Source: Sordariomycetes sp. S80-01Y
Taxonomy: Eukaryota > Ascomycota > Sordariomycetes
Reading direction: 5' to 3'
Assembly: GCA_037042185.1 (NCBI GenBank)
Contig: JAXQJY010000029.1
Span: 1,364,001-1,428,000 of the forward strand
Length of the DNA: 64,000 nt
The translations under genes and the position numbers were made by a program. Each line of letters starts with the position of its first letter. Positions within the stretch are counted from its first letter, which is position 1. The notes under the pieces are model-generated. The model ran no database searches. It was not told the origin of the DNA and saw nothing but the letters and a program-made list of their open reading frames with translations. Below are positions 19,962 to 31,355 of this stretch, piece after piece.

Positions 19962-22025
19962 ATGGCCACCGATTCCGAGGCGACGCCTGCGGGCGTCATC
20001 TCTCGCGCTTCTTCGCCTTCTGACTCCTCCGACTCCGACAGTTCATCACCAAGCACGTCCCACCGCGACACCCCGACAGAATGGCTCGCCACCGCGCGCT
20101 CCAAGCGCTCCACAGCAGGGAATCGTATGAAGTCGATGCTTGCCAACGAAGAACCCGACAGCGACATGGAACTCCTCTTCGCCGAAGACGACGACGACCA
20201 AGGTTTCACGGATGTAGGCGACAATGCTTCGGATGTGCATATGGACAGCTCGTCTGACGAGGAAGACAACGCGGCGGGTGCAGATGATGACATGGAGGGT
20301 GAGAAGGAGCTCGAACGTCAGGCAAAGGAGAAGAAGGCTGCGCAGAGGAAGAGGAAAGCACAGGAGGCCATCCCCGCCAAGTTTAGGAAGAAGGTCCGCA
20401 TCGATTCCACAGGCTCACGAGCTGCGGCGCAGGCCCCGACCCCGAGACCAAAGAAGAAGTCTGAACGAGCGAGCTGGCTACCCACTGCCGCCGATGCGCC
20501 CACCCGTGCGTCGTCTCGATCGACTACGAAGCTGTCCAAGGAAGCTTTGCACCTGCAAATGGAAGAGCGCGAGGCTCGTCGACTGAAGCAGATCAAGCAG
20601 ATGGAGAAACAAGCTGCTAAGCGCAAAGCCCTCGAGAGACCCCCCATGACCCAGGCCGAACGCCTACGCGAAGCAGAGATTGTGGAGCGCAGGAACAGCA
20701 AAAGTCTGAATAGGTGGGAGGTCGCAGAGAAGCAGAGGGAGGAGGAAAGAAAGGCTAAGCTTGCGGCGCTGAACGAGCGGACGTTGAGGGGACCGGTTAT
20801 CACATTCTGGAGCGGAACGAGGGAGTGGAAGGACGGGGGACTTAAGAGCTTCGCGGTGCTCGAGGAGAAGCCGAAGAGATATCAGAGGAAGAAGAAGGAC
20901 AAGGAGAAGGAGATGGCTGGCGCGAATGTTGAGGGCCAAACGCCGGCAGAGGGAACAAGTCAGGACCTACCGACGCAGGGCAATGCCGAGCTACCACCAG
21001 GAGAAACCGCGCCAGAAACCGCGCCAGAAACCGCGCCAGAAACCGGGGTCGAAACTGGGGCTGCCAAAGATCAGGACGGAGGCATAGCGACGGAAGGGAC
21101 TCCACAGCCTCCGCCAGAACCAACGGCAGCTGCAGCGCCAGAGCCCCCAGAAGCTCCATCAGGGATGGCCATGCCCCAGCGCCCTCCCTCTGGCCTTGCC
21201 GCTCCCGCCCCGGCGCCCAGCCCGGCACCTTCACCGTCCACAGAGCCACATACCTCATCAGTCCTTGCGCCACCAAGTCTCGCCCCTCCAGCCGACATCA
21301 CCACCAACGGGAAGATCCCCTCGCCGCTCGAAGCCCCTAAGCTCAACGTCCTCGCCCAGCCAAAGCCGGAATTGAGTGAAAACAGCCCAGCAACGCCCAA
21401 GTCCACGGAACCCTTCATACAAGCCCGCCTCCATCTCATCGAACCAGACACGCCCGTGTCCAAGCCCAGCGCAACCCCTTCCGAAGCTCCCGACCAAGAG
21501 CCAAAGCCTACGACCTCGACACGAGAGGCGATCATCTACCAGAACTTTGACAACAATGCCCTCAAGGACAAGTCCATCCAGACACAGATTCTGTTCGGCA
21601 GGAAGATGAACAAGCTCGGCAAACCCCCCGCCCACCCCCTGTGCGTGATCACGCACCACCCCGCTCGATATCGGGACCCGGACACGGGGCTGCCGTTCTT
21701 CAACAGCTACGCCTACCGCGAGATCCAGCGGCTGAAAAGAGGCGAGTACAGGTTCAGTGGATTGCTGGGTGCATGGGTGGGAGCAGGGAGGCACGCGGCG
21801 CAGGGCGTGCCGGAGAGGTTCCTCCACCCGGAGGCCAAGGGGCCAAAGCAGTTGGAGAAGGAGAGGAAAGAGGAAGAGGAGAAGACGAGGAAGGAGGAGG
21901 AGGCCAGGGAGGAGGCCAAGGGGGAGGCCGACATCAAGGCCGAGGCTGCTGACGGACCCAAGGTGGAGGACACTCCGGCGCCCAATGCTACAGAGACTCT
22001 GGAGGCCGGAGAAGCGAAGGGCTGA
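19962..22025 (+). CDS. vps72: SWR1 complex subunit Vps72/Swc2 (YL1 family)
   Basis: Single exon, 687 aa. The N-terminal YL1 domain (about residues 27-280) starts with an acidic region (LLFAEDDDDQGF) of the kind that binds H2A.Z-H2B, followed by a basic coiled-coil-like stretch and a segment around 270-285 ending in ITFWSGTREWKDG. A Pro/Ala-rich linker follows. The YL1 C-terminal domain begins near residue 528 (NFDNNALKDKSIQTQILFGR) and includes HHPARYRDPDTGLPFFNSYA. The tail is Glu/Lys-rich. Swc2/YL1 recognises the histone variant H2A.Z for its deposition by SWR1. A 12-base tandem repeat within the linker encodes a short E-T-A-P array. The length is roughly that of other filamentous-fungal members as I recall them, less than certain. 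Confidence 0.9.
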   Translation: MATDSEATPAGVISRASSPSDSSDSDSSSPSTSHRDTPTEWLATARSKRSTAGNRMKSMLANEEPDSDMELLFAEDDDDQGFTDVGDNASDVHMDSSSDEEDNAAGADDDMEGEKELERQAKEKKAAQRKRKAQEAIPAKFRKKVRIDSTGSRAAAQAPTPRPKKKSERASWLPTAADAPTRASSRSTTKLSKEALHLQMEEREARRLKQIKQMEKQAAKRKALERPPMTQAERLREAEIVERRNSKSLNRWEVAEKQREEERKAKLAALNERTLRGPVITFWSGTREWKDGGLKSFAVLEEKPKRYQRKKKDKEKEMAGANVEGQTPAEGTSQDLPTQGNAELPPGETAPETAPETAPETGVETGAAKDQDGGIATEGTPQPPPEPTAAAAPEPPEAPSGMAMPQRPPSGLAAPAPAPSPAPSPSTEPHTSSVLAPPSLAPPADITTNGKIPSPLEAPKLNVLAQPKPELSENSPATPKSTEPFIQARLHLIEPDTPVSKPSATPSEAPDQEPKPTTSTREAIIYQNFDNNALKDKSIQTQILFGRKMNKLGKPPAHPLCVITHHPARYRDPDTGLPFFNSYAYREIQRLKRGEYRFSGLLGAWVGAGRHAAQGVPERFLHPEAKGPKQLEKERKEEEEKTRKEEEAREEAKGEADIKAEAADGPKVEDTPAPNATETLEAGEAKG
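21003..21062 (+). repeat. 12-base tandem repeat inside vps72
   Basis: Three exact copies of GAAACCGCGCCA (21003-21038) are followed by two diverged units (21039-21062). They encode E-T-A-P three times, then E-T-G-V and E-T-G-A. The repeat is in frame and lies in the low-complexity linker, so copy number could vary between strains without breaking the gene. Confidence 0.9.
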
Positions 22026-22978
22026 AGATCCTATGAGACGTGAAACTGAAAAGCAAGTGCTGCAATCAGTTCGCGTCAGATTGAAGGCCACATTGAAAGC
22101 GGAGAGTCCAAGCTGTCGCCGGAACATGTATTCGTATTGTGTAGACAATGGGGCCTGGTTAGCGTGGAGGCTTCCCTCCGGAGCAATCCTTGTAACAACA
22201 AGCGTACTCTTTCAAACTTCAAACGGCAGAAATTATCAACTCGCACGCGAACCAAACCACTCACTGAATTAGCCTATTCGCAAACCATGAAAGCCCAATC
22301 TAACCGCGACGAGCCAGTGTCCCGCCGACGAGGCCCTCTAGGTTGTATGTATCTGAAGCAAATGATGGTCAGTTCTGCCTCATGTAGAGAGTACTAAGAC
22401 CACGCCCTGCAGCCCTGCAGAAGTACAAGACCAACCCCGGATCGGGCGTTGCTGGGCGTGGTCACTTCGAGTCAAGAGAAATGTGAACGTGTCGCGCGTG
22501 TGGTCCAAAAGGATTCCATTCATGCAGCTGCAAAAGTCAACGAAGACCGTACATGCAAGCTAAGCTACCCCGTCTATTCTAGCCGTTGATACCCATCATT
22601 TCCCAATATACCCGCTCCCTCGTCATTCAAAAACCCAGTGAGCAAAACGTGTAAAGCAAACCCGGTTGCTCGTAATCCTCGGCAAAACTAGTCAAAAACG
22701 CCTAGGACCCAGTTCCTGCCTGTGTTCCAGCCCCGCGCTGATTTGTGTTGCCGTTCCCTGCGATTATATCCCAAACGCCGAGCCATTAAAAACAAGCATG
22801 GTAGATGACGGAGGAAAGTGGTAGTGGATCCCGCTGAAGAGGGAGTAATGTGGGCTTAATGAGGCGAGCCCACGGGGTTATACAAGGCGATGTTTGAGTG
22901 GTATGTGTGTGTGTGTGTGTGTGTGTGCGTGTGTATCGTTGATTGTTGGTTGTGCTCTGTTCCGTGACAAGTCTTGGA
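22026..22978. other. Convergent 3' intergenic region
   Basis: It lies between the vps72 stop and the stop of the next minus-strand gene. It contains a TG microsatellite (listed separately) and AT-rich stretches that could serve 3' processing. No gene or structured RNA was recognised. Confidence 0.4.
22904..22934. repeat. (TG)n microsatellite
   Basis: An uninterrupted TG run covers 22904-22927, then a single C interruption and a further GTGTGT to 22934. It is in the putative 3' UTR of the minus-strand gene ending at 22979. Confidence 0.95.
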
Positions 22979-25297
22979 TCACTGCGTCGAGATGCTGTTG
23001 ACCATCCAGCCCATCTCGCTGACAAAGTCATCGACTCCCGTGTCAACAGGCGTGGGAAGGAGCGGGGCGTTCTGGGCCCCGAAGGTCGGGCGATGGCTCG
23101 ACTTCCTCTCGCCGTCCTCGCCGATTCCCGGGAGGCTGTACCCCGTAAACTTGGACCGCAGCGCAGGCAGGCCCTGGATGGGGAGAATGTCGGAGGTGTT
23201 GGAGCGCATGTCCTCGTCATCGTTGTTCGAGTCATCGTAGAAGGTCATGAGCTCGTCCTCGGGCGTGCTGGCCGTCACGGGACTTGCCATGACGCTGGAC
23301 GTTGCGGATGTGAGGTTTGACATCTGAGCTTGGGAGTCGAGGGACTGGCTGATGGGTTGCTGAGGGTTGCTTGTCGGTCGCTCGGTGGTGAGCGTGAGGG
23401 AGGAGAGGTTTTTGATGGTCAAGGGGGTGGTTTCGGAAGATACGGAGCGTTGGAAGGGGGGCGGCGAGAGGGAGGTGAGGTATGGCTGTGTTTCGGAGAT
23501 GGCAGAAGCGGCGAAGTTGTCGTCGTCTTCGTTCTCCTCGGCGATGTCCTCGGGAATGACCAGGGCTGGACGCTCGCTGAGGTTAGAGCCAGGTCGGGAC
23601 GGGAGGTCCTCGGACAGGAAGCGGCGCAGAGACTCGGGTGACATGGAGCGGTTCCGGCTTCGTGACGAGGCAGTGCTGCGGTTATCGTCGTGGGTCGAAG
23701 GAGACGGTGTGACGCCCCGTTTGCCCATATCACGGTCCCTTGAGCGGCCACGCTCATCGTTCTTGCTGTGTCCGAACAGTCTCCTCCAAGCAGGTGACGG
23801 CGACAGCGAGCGGCTGGAAGCTTTCTCACGAAGCACGCCTGGTGCTGATCGCTTCCTCACCGCAGCAGCGTCTGTGGGCGGCTGGGGAACAGGCCGTGGT
23901 GAGATGAACTTGGCCTCGGGGTCGATGGCCTGGTAGTCGGTGATGCGCATGCTAGTGAGCGAAGCACTGCGCTGCCGCAAGCTCTGCTGTGACGGCACCG
24001 TCAAGGTGTTGACCGTCTGGCCGGGCAGATAGGGGCAAGCGGTGGTAGAAGGCATGCTGTGGTCGAAGGTTTCAGTGGAACCATCAACTTCGTACTGGGA
24101 GAGTGTAAGTAAGTGATCGTCAGGGACGAGAAGGGCAGCCAGCAGCAGGCGTCGTCGTGGAGCTTACATAGTAGTAGTAGGTGTGGCCCATCCTCAGACC
24201 CCCATTTCTTGTTTTGGAAGAGTCGTGTTCAGTCTCCGTTATAATATCCTTGAAGGTATGGCAACCCTTCCACTGCCCCTTGCCTCTTCGGGAGTCACGG
24301 TCCATTGGGTAAGACGTGGTGAAGTTGTCCCAGGAGCCAATGAGACTCACGGATTGGACGGAAGGGGTGGTCTGGCTGATAGGGGAGGTGGTCAGCTGAT
24401 GGTTACAAGACGCGAGAGGAATGACTGCTTTGGGGGCGAGCGGGAGAGGAGCACGAAAGAAGTGAAGTGAGGTGAGATATGTTTAAAGGTGTGTTGCCGA
24501 GTTGGGAACGGGACCCCTGCCAGCGCGGCAGAGAGGACGTGTTGTCGTAAGACAGGCGGTCCCCAGCGTGGCAGGACACGAGTGGACGGAGCCCTGAAAC
24601 ACAAGCAATGACGGCAGGCCATTCTTCAAGCGCGTGGAATGTCTGGGGCCACGAGGCCGAGTCGCAATGTCGGCGGGCGCAGACATGCGGGTGAGACTGG
24701 GAGGAATGGCCCACGCTTGTGCGGTCCAGGGGTCGGTCGTCTCCGTGGCCGGCCTGTGCTGCGACTCATCTCGAGGGGCGACCCTTGACAGCAATCAAAT
24801 GACAGGTATAATGGCTGAAGGGGGTATGAATAGGTGACGGGCATAAGGCTGGACTGGGCCTGGGACTCGGGACTTGGGACTTGACGTGACGGGATGTGAA
24901 GCAGGGAGATGAATCGCATACCGAACTGAGGTGTCAGGACGCGGCTGTTGGACGCCACCAGGAGCACTGGCCACTTTTCGGAGATTTTGACGGCAGCAAA
25001 TGTTTGATTTGCTGGCGGTGCTCGTGCTCGTGCTCGTGCTTGTGACTGTGACTGTGCTCGTACCCGGTCGAGAGGCCAGCGCAATGCTCAGGGCGACTCG
25101 GGGCCAGTGACAGACAGGTGACGGCGAGGCCAAGCTTGTGAAACGAACAAGGAACGTGACGAGAGAAGCACCCCAAAAGATCGTCCAGCGAGGGATGGGA
25201 TTGCCAATTCAAAGAGAGAGAAAAGGAAAAGAAAAAAAAAATGGAAGCGACCAGCGACTCACAGTAAAAAGGTGAAGAGAGTCGTCGAGGGATCCAT
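22979..25297 (-). CDS. Uncharacterised fungal protein, E-set/CBM48-like N-terminus
   Basis: Built from three minus-strand exons: 25297-25263 (35 bases), 24375-24168, and 24094-22979, giving 452 aa. Introns are 887 and 73 bases. The first donor is GTGAGT with a TATCAG acceptor and the second is GTAAGC with CCCAG; the phases agree (2, then 0). The N-terminus reads MDPSTTLFTFLLQTTPSV, followed by SLIGSWDNF, MGHTYYYYYEVDG and CPYLPGQTVNTL. The phrase LIGSWDNF with a nearby Tyr-rich strand resembles glycogen-binding (AMPK-beta/CBM48-like) immunoglobulin-fold modules, but the usual carbohydrate-binding residues were not checked. The remaining 330 residues or so are Ser/Arg-rich with likely phosphosites, and the C-terminus is acidic. 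I recall related fungal hypothetical proteins; no function is assigned. Exon 1 is the least certain part. Confidence 0.68.
24376..25262 (-). other. 887-base first intron with short GC-rich repeats
   Basis: The proposed intron starts with GTGAGTCGC and ends with TATCAG. It is more than six times longer than any other intron deduced in the window. Around 25021-25054 it carries CTCGTG units and then GACTGT-type units. Several unrelated short frames on both strands look non-coding. Confidence 0.55.
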
Positions 25298-27885
25298 GAT
25301 GGCGGATGGAATGGCGCAAGACTCGACTTTCTAAATAGCATTCCCTCCCATGTATTGAATCAATTCAAACTGTCTGGCCGGCGCTTGTTCCAGACGTGAT
25401 TGCACAAGATCATTGGCGAGCTCAATCGACGTTTGAATAGCCGGGCGCTTACAGCGAACCGCTGGGCGATGGTTTGCTGCACGATGGGCTCCGAGTGGGA
25501 GCGCTGCAAGGTACAATGCAAGCGACCGTCAGACTGGAGCTGCCCAGGGTCTCCAAAATAGCAGCAACCTCAAGTCTGCCCTTTACTCCGTAAGGTAGGG
25601 AGCAGACCCTGAAACGTGGGCAACACGAGCTGCCACCGTGACTGGCGGCACTCTTCGAGTCTGGCCCGGATCGCTGGGAGATTGGGAGCTGGTGCCCCTG
25701 GCCAATGGCGGGCTGGGATGCAGGCGCCCCGGCGGCAGTGCTGGGCGGTCGGTTTGGGCGGATTTCTCGGGGATCGCAGGGTGCTCTGGTGCGGTACAGT
25801 CGTACTCCGTACGTGCTCCCTAAAGCGTGAGGCAAGTATTAGTCTACCTAGTAGACAGACAGACGGCCTAAACAAGTCGATGTCACCCGGCGGGGCGAGG
25901 GACTGTTCAAGGTTCAAGCTCAGACACAGTCGACGCTTGGACTTGGCTGAGACCCGACTGAGGCGAGCCGGCAACGGTGACGGTGATGGGGAGGCTGAGC
26001 AGGCGGTCGAGGGCTGTTATAAGCGGGCGACTGAGCGTTTCACGAGGATCGTGCGCCCAAGGCAGCTTGTCGTCCGTGTCGGCACTTGTACTCTGGTGGT
26101 CGTCGTCGGTGATTAGTGAGTGACCAGCGAGGCGTCCCGCGATCACGATAACTGGATGTACCGTGGTCCTCGTCGTCGAGGCAAGACCAGCAGCAGGGAA
26201 GATCGTGGTGTGAGAAGAAAGGTGAGGGAAAAGCCCAGAAAATGAGGTGCCCGGGACTAGCCTCAGCTTTCACTCCGGGCATCATCTCAGCCTTCACCTC
26301 CCCGTGCTGCCCGTCTCCCCCGTCGCGACTTGGACTGGAGCTTGTCGTCTCTATGGAGTTTGGCCTGTTTCTTGGATCGCGGTCAGCCAAGCCCGCTTCT
26401 GCTCGAGGACAGCTGAGGCCGACCAATGAGCACGGGTGGTGCCCTGCGCTGATTCGCTGGATCGGGGTCCTGGCGGTATCTCTGGGGCCGCATCTCAGGG
26501 GTCCTTTCAGGCCTCATCTGCCATGTGGGCTGCCAACAACCTCTCATTGCTTTGCGTTGAGACACGGCGGCCGGCCTGCGCCAACTTCTTCAGCTGCCGA
26601 AACATTGGGTGGGCGCGACTGGTGTCTCGCTGTCGCTCGTTTCGACAAGAAACCAAAAGAAACAATCATGCAGCCTGCCGTCGAGCTGATCCGCCACCAC
26701 GTTCGAGGCCGATTTGAATTCGCTCGATGAGATGTCCCGTCTTCCCTCTGATGCGGCAGTGAGGTCATCGTAGAGCAGCCAAGCTACAAGGTTCCCTCCG
26801 GTGCGGGTTGCCCGTCCCTCAGGCCAGGGAATAACCTCCGACAAGCTCCAGCGCCGGAATTTGCGAGGACGGCCCTCCGACCGGTCCGCCCGCTCACGTC
26901 GAGGCTGCATGCGGTCGACTCCTCGAGGGAGGCCTGAGGTTGGCGTCGTTGCCACGGCGCCTCCTCTGGTCACCCCGTCACAACCTCGCCTGTCTCGTCC
27001 CCTGCGGTGTCTCGCCGTGGCTGCTCACGGGCTGAAGACAAGGCCACCTCTAAATCCTCAAGCACCCGACTGGCGAGGAGACGCAGAAAGAAAACACCTG
27101 ATTGCTGGTTTCCCGGACAATGATCCGGGTCAGAGTAGTTGGTTCAATCGTACCTACAGGCGGCAAGGTCTTTGGACCACGAAAAGCAGGCTGCGAAGGG
27201 ACTTGGCAACCTGGTCTGATTCTACCGCGAGGACTCAGTCGATGGGTAGGCAATGATCACTTGAAATTCCACAATAGGCCACTCAGCTGTTCACGCCACG
27301 GCTGGGATGCGGACGACAGCTGTTTCCGAGGGCTCCAATCGTGCGCCAGATCTCACGTTTCCCCTGATTGTATGTAAGCACTACACTGTACGAGTCCATT
27401 ACACGCAGCCCCTTCCGAAGCTGAAGCTCCTGTGGACAAAGCCAAATACTTTGTTTGACCAATTACTCCTTCGCCCACTATGATAAGGTACGGTACAAGA
27501 GATCCAGTGAGAATAGGGGGTGTCGTAGTAGCGAATGTTCGAGGTGCGTCCGTTCTGAACCCCCCAACGTCTAGGCCACCCATCAGTATTAAAGGCCCGG
27601 GTCGAAATCAATGACCCAGGTGTATTATTCCCCGCGTTCACTAGGTCGGCTTGCTCCTATTTCAACGGTGCTGTCGTTCTCCCTCGAAAACAATCTCCGT
27701 CCGCGGCAAAACACGTTTATTTCGCCAAGTTGTACAAAATGGTGCTGGCAGCGATCCAAGCACCCATCAAAGAAATAGGCAGAACATTGCATCCATCAGC
27801 CAAAAAGGAGAAAAGCAAATAAATCATGGTAGTGTCGTCGCTGTGTGTATGTTGCCCCATCCATTACCTCCTCGCGCCTTCCCGT
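25298..27885. other. 2.6-kb gene-poor region
   Basis: It lies between the first exon of the E-set-like gene and the stop of the Sur2-like gene, both on the minus strand. Only short overlapping frames are found, none with a recognisable motif. It should contain the promoter and 5' leader of the E-set-like gene and the 3' UTR of the hydroxylase. No tRNA-type box pair or repeat was recognised. Confidence 0.45.
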
Positions 27886-29031
27886 CTACTTGCTCTTCGC
27901 CTCCAGCCTCTTCTTGTCTGCCAATCGATCCGTCCTCTTACCCTCGTACTTGGTACCCAGCCAGCCGTCCCAAACGGTGAAGAAGGGTTGCGAGAAGTTC
28001 GTCTTGATGCCCCACGTTTGGTGGTGGATGTCGTGGTAGGCCGCATTGTTGTTCGTGATGAGCTGCAGCGGGTCCCAGGGGAATGCGTAGCCGCAGTGAT
28101 CGTCGACCGTCTTCATGGAGGAGAAGGCGAAGAAGGCCATACCCTGGCGAATGGTCATGCCCGTAAGCTTGAAGGCCATGGCGGCACCAACTGTGTCGAG
28201 GAGGAAGCCTTCAAATGGGTGGTTGTAGAGGGCTCCGTAGGCGTAGGGCACGTAGAGGCGGTGGTGGCGGGAGTGGAAGGTGGCTGTTGACTGTTAGCAA
28301 GGCTCTGGATGTCTGCGGAGGGTCGACTCACTGTACATCCATTTGTTCATGTGCATGAGTCGGTGGAGGAAGTATTGCCAGGTGTCCAGGATGAAGACGG
28401 CCGCGAAGAACTGGACGCTTGGGATGAGGAGCGAGTAGATGAACTTGGCACCAGCCATCTCCCACGGCGCAAAGGCGGGGACGTTGTTGGCCGTTGACAG
28501 GAAGGGGTAGTACCCCCCAGCTAATGCGCCCGCGACGAACGGGTGCGAAGCAGCCATGTTCTTGGACATCTGTGTCGCATTGAGACCAACCAGTCCCAAA
28601 AGTCCGGGAAGCGCGCGCTGGGCCAGCCTCAGCCGTGTCGCCCAAACCGCCACGTTGTAGTCATCCTTGCCGGTCATCTCGGCAGGCTCGGTCAGGGCGA
28701 GCAGAGCCCCGGTGACGACCTGAATGATGTGTTGGAAGATGACATCCCGAAGCACCTCGTATCTCGAGACGTGGTTGCGCTTGAGGATCTCTTCGGGCGT
28801 GTGTAGGCGGTACTGCGGGAAGAAGTCGAATGTGTCGATGAAGTGGAACAGCATGGACATGACCCAGTACACGACAATCGGCACGAAGAGATTCGCCCAG
28901 AAGTCGGAGATGAAGGGGAAGAAGTCCTCTTGCGGTGTGAGTGTGTATTCGGGTAGCGGCGGCAGGCTCGTGTCGATGAGGGCGGACGTGTTGGCAGCCA
29001 TGGCTGGGGCGACGGCCGAGTCGTTGACCAT
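27886..29031 (-). CDS. sur2: Sphingolipid C4-hydroxylase, Sur2-like
   Basis: Minus-strand exons 29031-28332 and 28283-27886, with a 48-base intron (GTGAGT...CAACAG), give 365 aa. It belongs to the fatty-acid hydroxylase superfamily: three histidine clusters supply the di-iron site, HRLMH at 223-227, HSRHH at 237-241 and HDIHH at 317-321. Several hydrophobic membrane segments precede and surround them (FVPIVVYWVMSMLFHFI near residue 50; LLIPSVQFFAAVFIL near 205). Sur2 hydroxylates dihydrosphingosine or dihydroceramide at C4 in the ER to make phytosphingosine. The regiochemistry is inferred from overall resemblance, as other sterol-desaturase-like members share the His motifs. The start ATG has a good context (CCGCCATGG). 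It diverges from TCTP. Confidence 0.88.
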
Positions 29032-30314
29032 GGCGGTCGCGTTTAGATGGACGCTGCTATTTGTCGTCGAATATGATGGTACAGTTTGATGATTAGGTAC
29101 GTTGATGAACAGCAGTCGGGTATCGAATTCGACGGCGCGAGCGTTGTAGAGTTACACAATAAGGGGCGTCTTTCGGAATGCGCGGCACGGATGGCGATTT
29201 CAAATCAGGGAGGATCGAGTCTGGTTTGGGCCGTGGCGCGTCGAGCCGGATGAAGTGCAGGTGATGATGATATGTCGTGGGATAGCAGAAGAGCAAAGGA
29301 GCGGATGGTGGTCAAGAGATTAGAGTTGGGTGAGGTAAGGAGCGTAGGAAAGGGTCGGCAGACGTAATGCGGGTGACAGTTCAAGCCTGGTGGTGTGGTT
29401 GTGAAGGTTTGAGGCCTTGAAGTGGCGTTAGAGTCGCCGGAGCGGAACGCCAGGGGGCCGAATCATCTGGCAGATCCACCCGAGGGATGGCGATTATTGG
29501 TGAAGTCGATCAGTCTGCCCAGTTTTCCATGCTTTGTCTTCATCTCCGACTCTTCCATCCTCATCATCGACTCGTTCGCTCGCTTTGGGCCCTCGATTCG
29601 GGATCCGAGCTCGGTCGCTTCTGCTCGGATCCCACGTCAGGAGACTGATGGACCTGTACTCAATCAGGCCACCGGCTATCGTCACTCCCGACCCCATCTG
29701 CCATTTTCGTGACTCTCCTGTTCTGCCGCAGCAAATCCCTGATCTGTCTACCTGGTAGGCTCGGCATTCGTAAGGCTGTCGAAGCCAGGTTCATGAACGC
29801 GATCGTGTCTGACTGCGTCCTCGGCCTGTTGCAAACGGCGTACACTGCGGTCATCGCCATCATTCTTTAGGACATCTGCAGCTCGACTTCCAAGATCTGC
29901 CTCTTTACTACCTGCTCCAGCGTGATCAACCTGTTCTTCCCTGATACGCCTTCCAAATGACTGTACGACGCGCACCCTCCTGTCGTCTCAGGCTGGCCGC
30001 CGTTGGTAGCGCGACGCCGGACTCCATGTAGTACCAAATACCCAGTGGTAACCCATATCCCTCTTCGATTAACTGCATATCCTCGATAGCAGATCATTCG
30101 AGACCCTGCGCGCAAAGCGAAGTTTTTTGCGCCCAGCCCCATCCCCGCGCCTTGCCACTTCGGGACAAGCGTAATGAACCCCTCCATCCCTCTCCTCCCA
30201 CTCTGAATTTTGTCCGCCGTGTTTTCTTGCTCGCACCTCTCCTAACCCGTCCACTCCCAATAACCTACCCTTATCCCATCATACATCGCCAGTCGCGTCG
30301 ACCGATCCGTCAAG
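29032..30314. promoter_or_regulatory. Shared Sur2/TCTP 5' region
   Basis: This is the longest of the seven divergent intergenic regions (1.28 kb). The last 130 bases or so before the TCTP ATG (30180-30310) are markedly pyrimidine-rich on the plus strand, as is common for strongly expressed fungal translation genes. Short frames inside show no coding signs. Confidence 0.4.
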
Positions 30315-31058
30315 ATGCTTATCTACAAGGTGCGTTCATCCGCTGCTGGGACAGACCGGGGAGCCAGGGCCCCGCGCGCGCATTCGGCTCCTCCCCCGCC
30401 ACTGAAGAGGACATGTTGGACAACAGACTAACCCCGCTGCTTGTGCAGGACATCCTCAACGGTGACGAGCTCATTTCCGACTCCTACAACCTCAAGGATG
30501 TCGACGGCATCGTCTTCGAGGCCGACTGCGCCATGATCACCGAGGGTGGCGTCAATGTTGGTACGCGCCCCGCATCCACCCTGGAATAACAGACCATCTG
30601 ATAGATATTAGACATTGGTGCCAACGCTTCCGCTGAGGAGGCTGAGGAGGCCCTGGACGAGACCACCACTCAGGTGAACAACATCGTCCACTCCTTCCGC
30701 CTTCAGCCCACGACTTTCGACAAGAAGAGCTACCTCGCCTACCTCAAGGGCTACATGAAGTCCGTCAAGAACAAGCTCCAGGAGAAGGGCGCCGACGCCG
30801 AGAAGGTCACCAAGTTCGAGAAGGGCGCTCAGTCTTACGTCAAGGAGAAGCTCCTGCCTAACTTCAAGGACTTCGAGTTCTACACCGGCGAGTCCATGGA
30901 CCCTGATGGCATGTAAGTGAAAAACTGCGCTACCTATACATACGTGTCAGCATTGAAATGCTGACCTCCGCAGGATCGTTCTCCTCAACTACCGTGAGGA
31001 CGGCACCACCCCTTACGTTATTTTCTGGCAGCACGGTCTCGAGGAGATGAAGGTCTAA
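30315..31058 (+). CDS. tma19: Translationally controlled tumour protein homologue (Tma19)
   Basis: Four exons: 30315-30329, 30449-30560, 30612-30912 and 30974-31058, giving 170 aa, the normal TCTP length. The first coding exon carries only MLIYK. Donors are GTGCGT, GTACGC and GTAAGT; acceptors are TGCAG, ATTAG and CGCAG. The sequence has the conserved start [18 protein letters not shown], the acidic loop, the helical hairpin ([19 protein letters not shown]) and the conserved end [23 protein letters not shown] associates with ribosomes and microtubules and is abundant and growth-regulated. The gene diverges from Sur2 and has a pyrimidine-rich leader. Confidence 0.96.
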
Positions 31059-31355
31059 GTCTTGCTCCCTCTGACCAGGGTACTGTGAGGAGACGAAGAG
31101 GGGTAGACGCGCATCTCACAGATGCGCTGTCAGCGATTGGCATATATCCCCACGACGGACACGCAAGACTGGATGGTGAACGATTTGACGAAACGATAAA
31201 AGAATCTGTCGGCAACACGCCTGACGTTCAATTGACTATTCCCTTTGTTGTTGCAATTCGTGTGGAATCCCCGTGACCGCATGCTATGTGTGAAACGTTT
31301 ACAAGAATCGCTGCATGTCTAGGAAAGGAAGTACGCGCGGACATAAAGAATCCTA

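Noticed and set aside
21258-22148. 296-codon minus-strand frame opposite vps72
   Set aside because: It overlaps the conserved YL1 C-terminal domain on the other strand and has no motif of its own.
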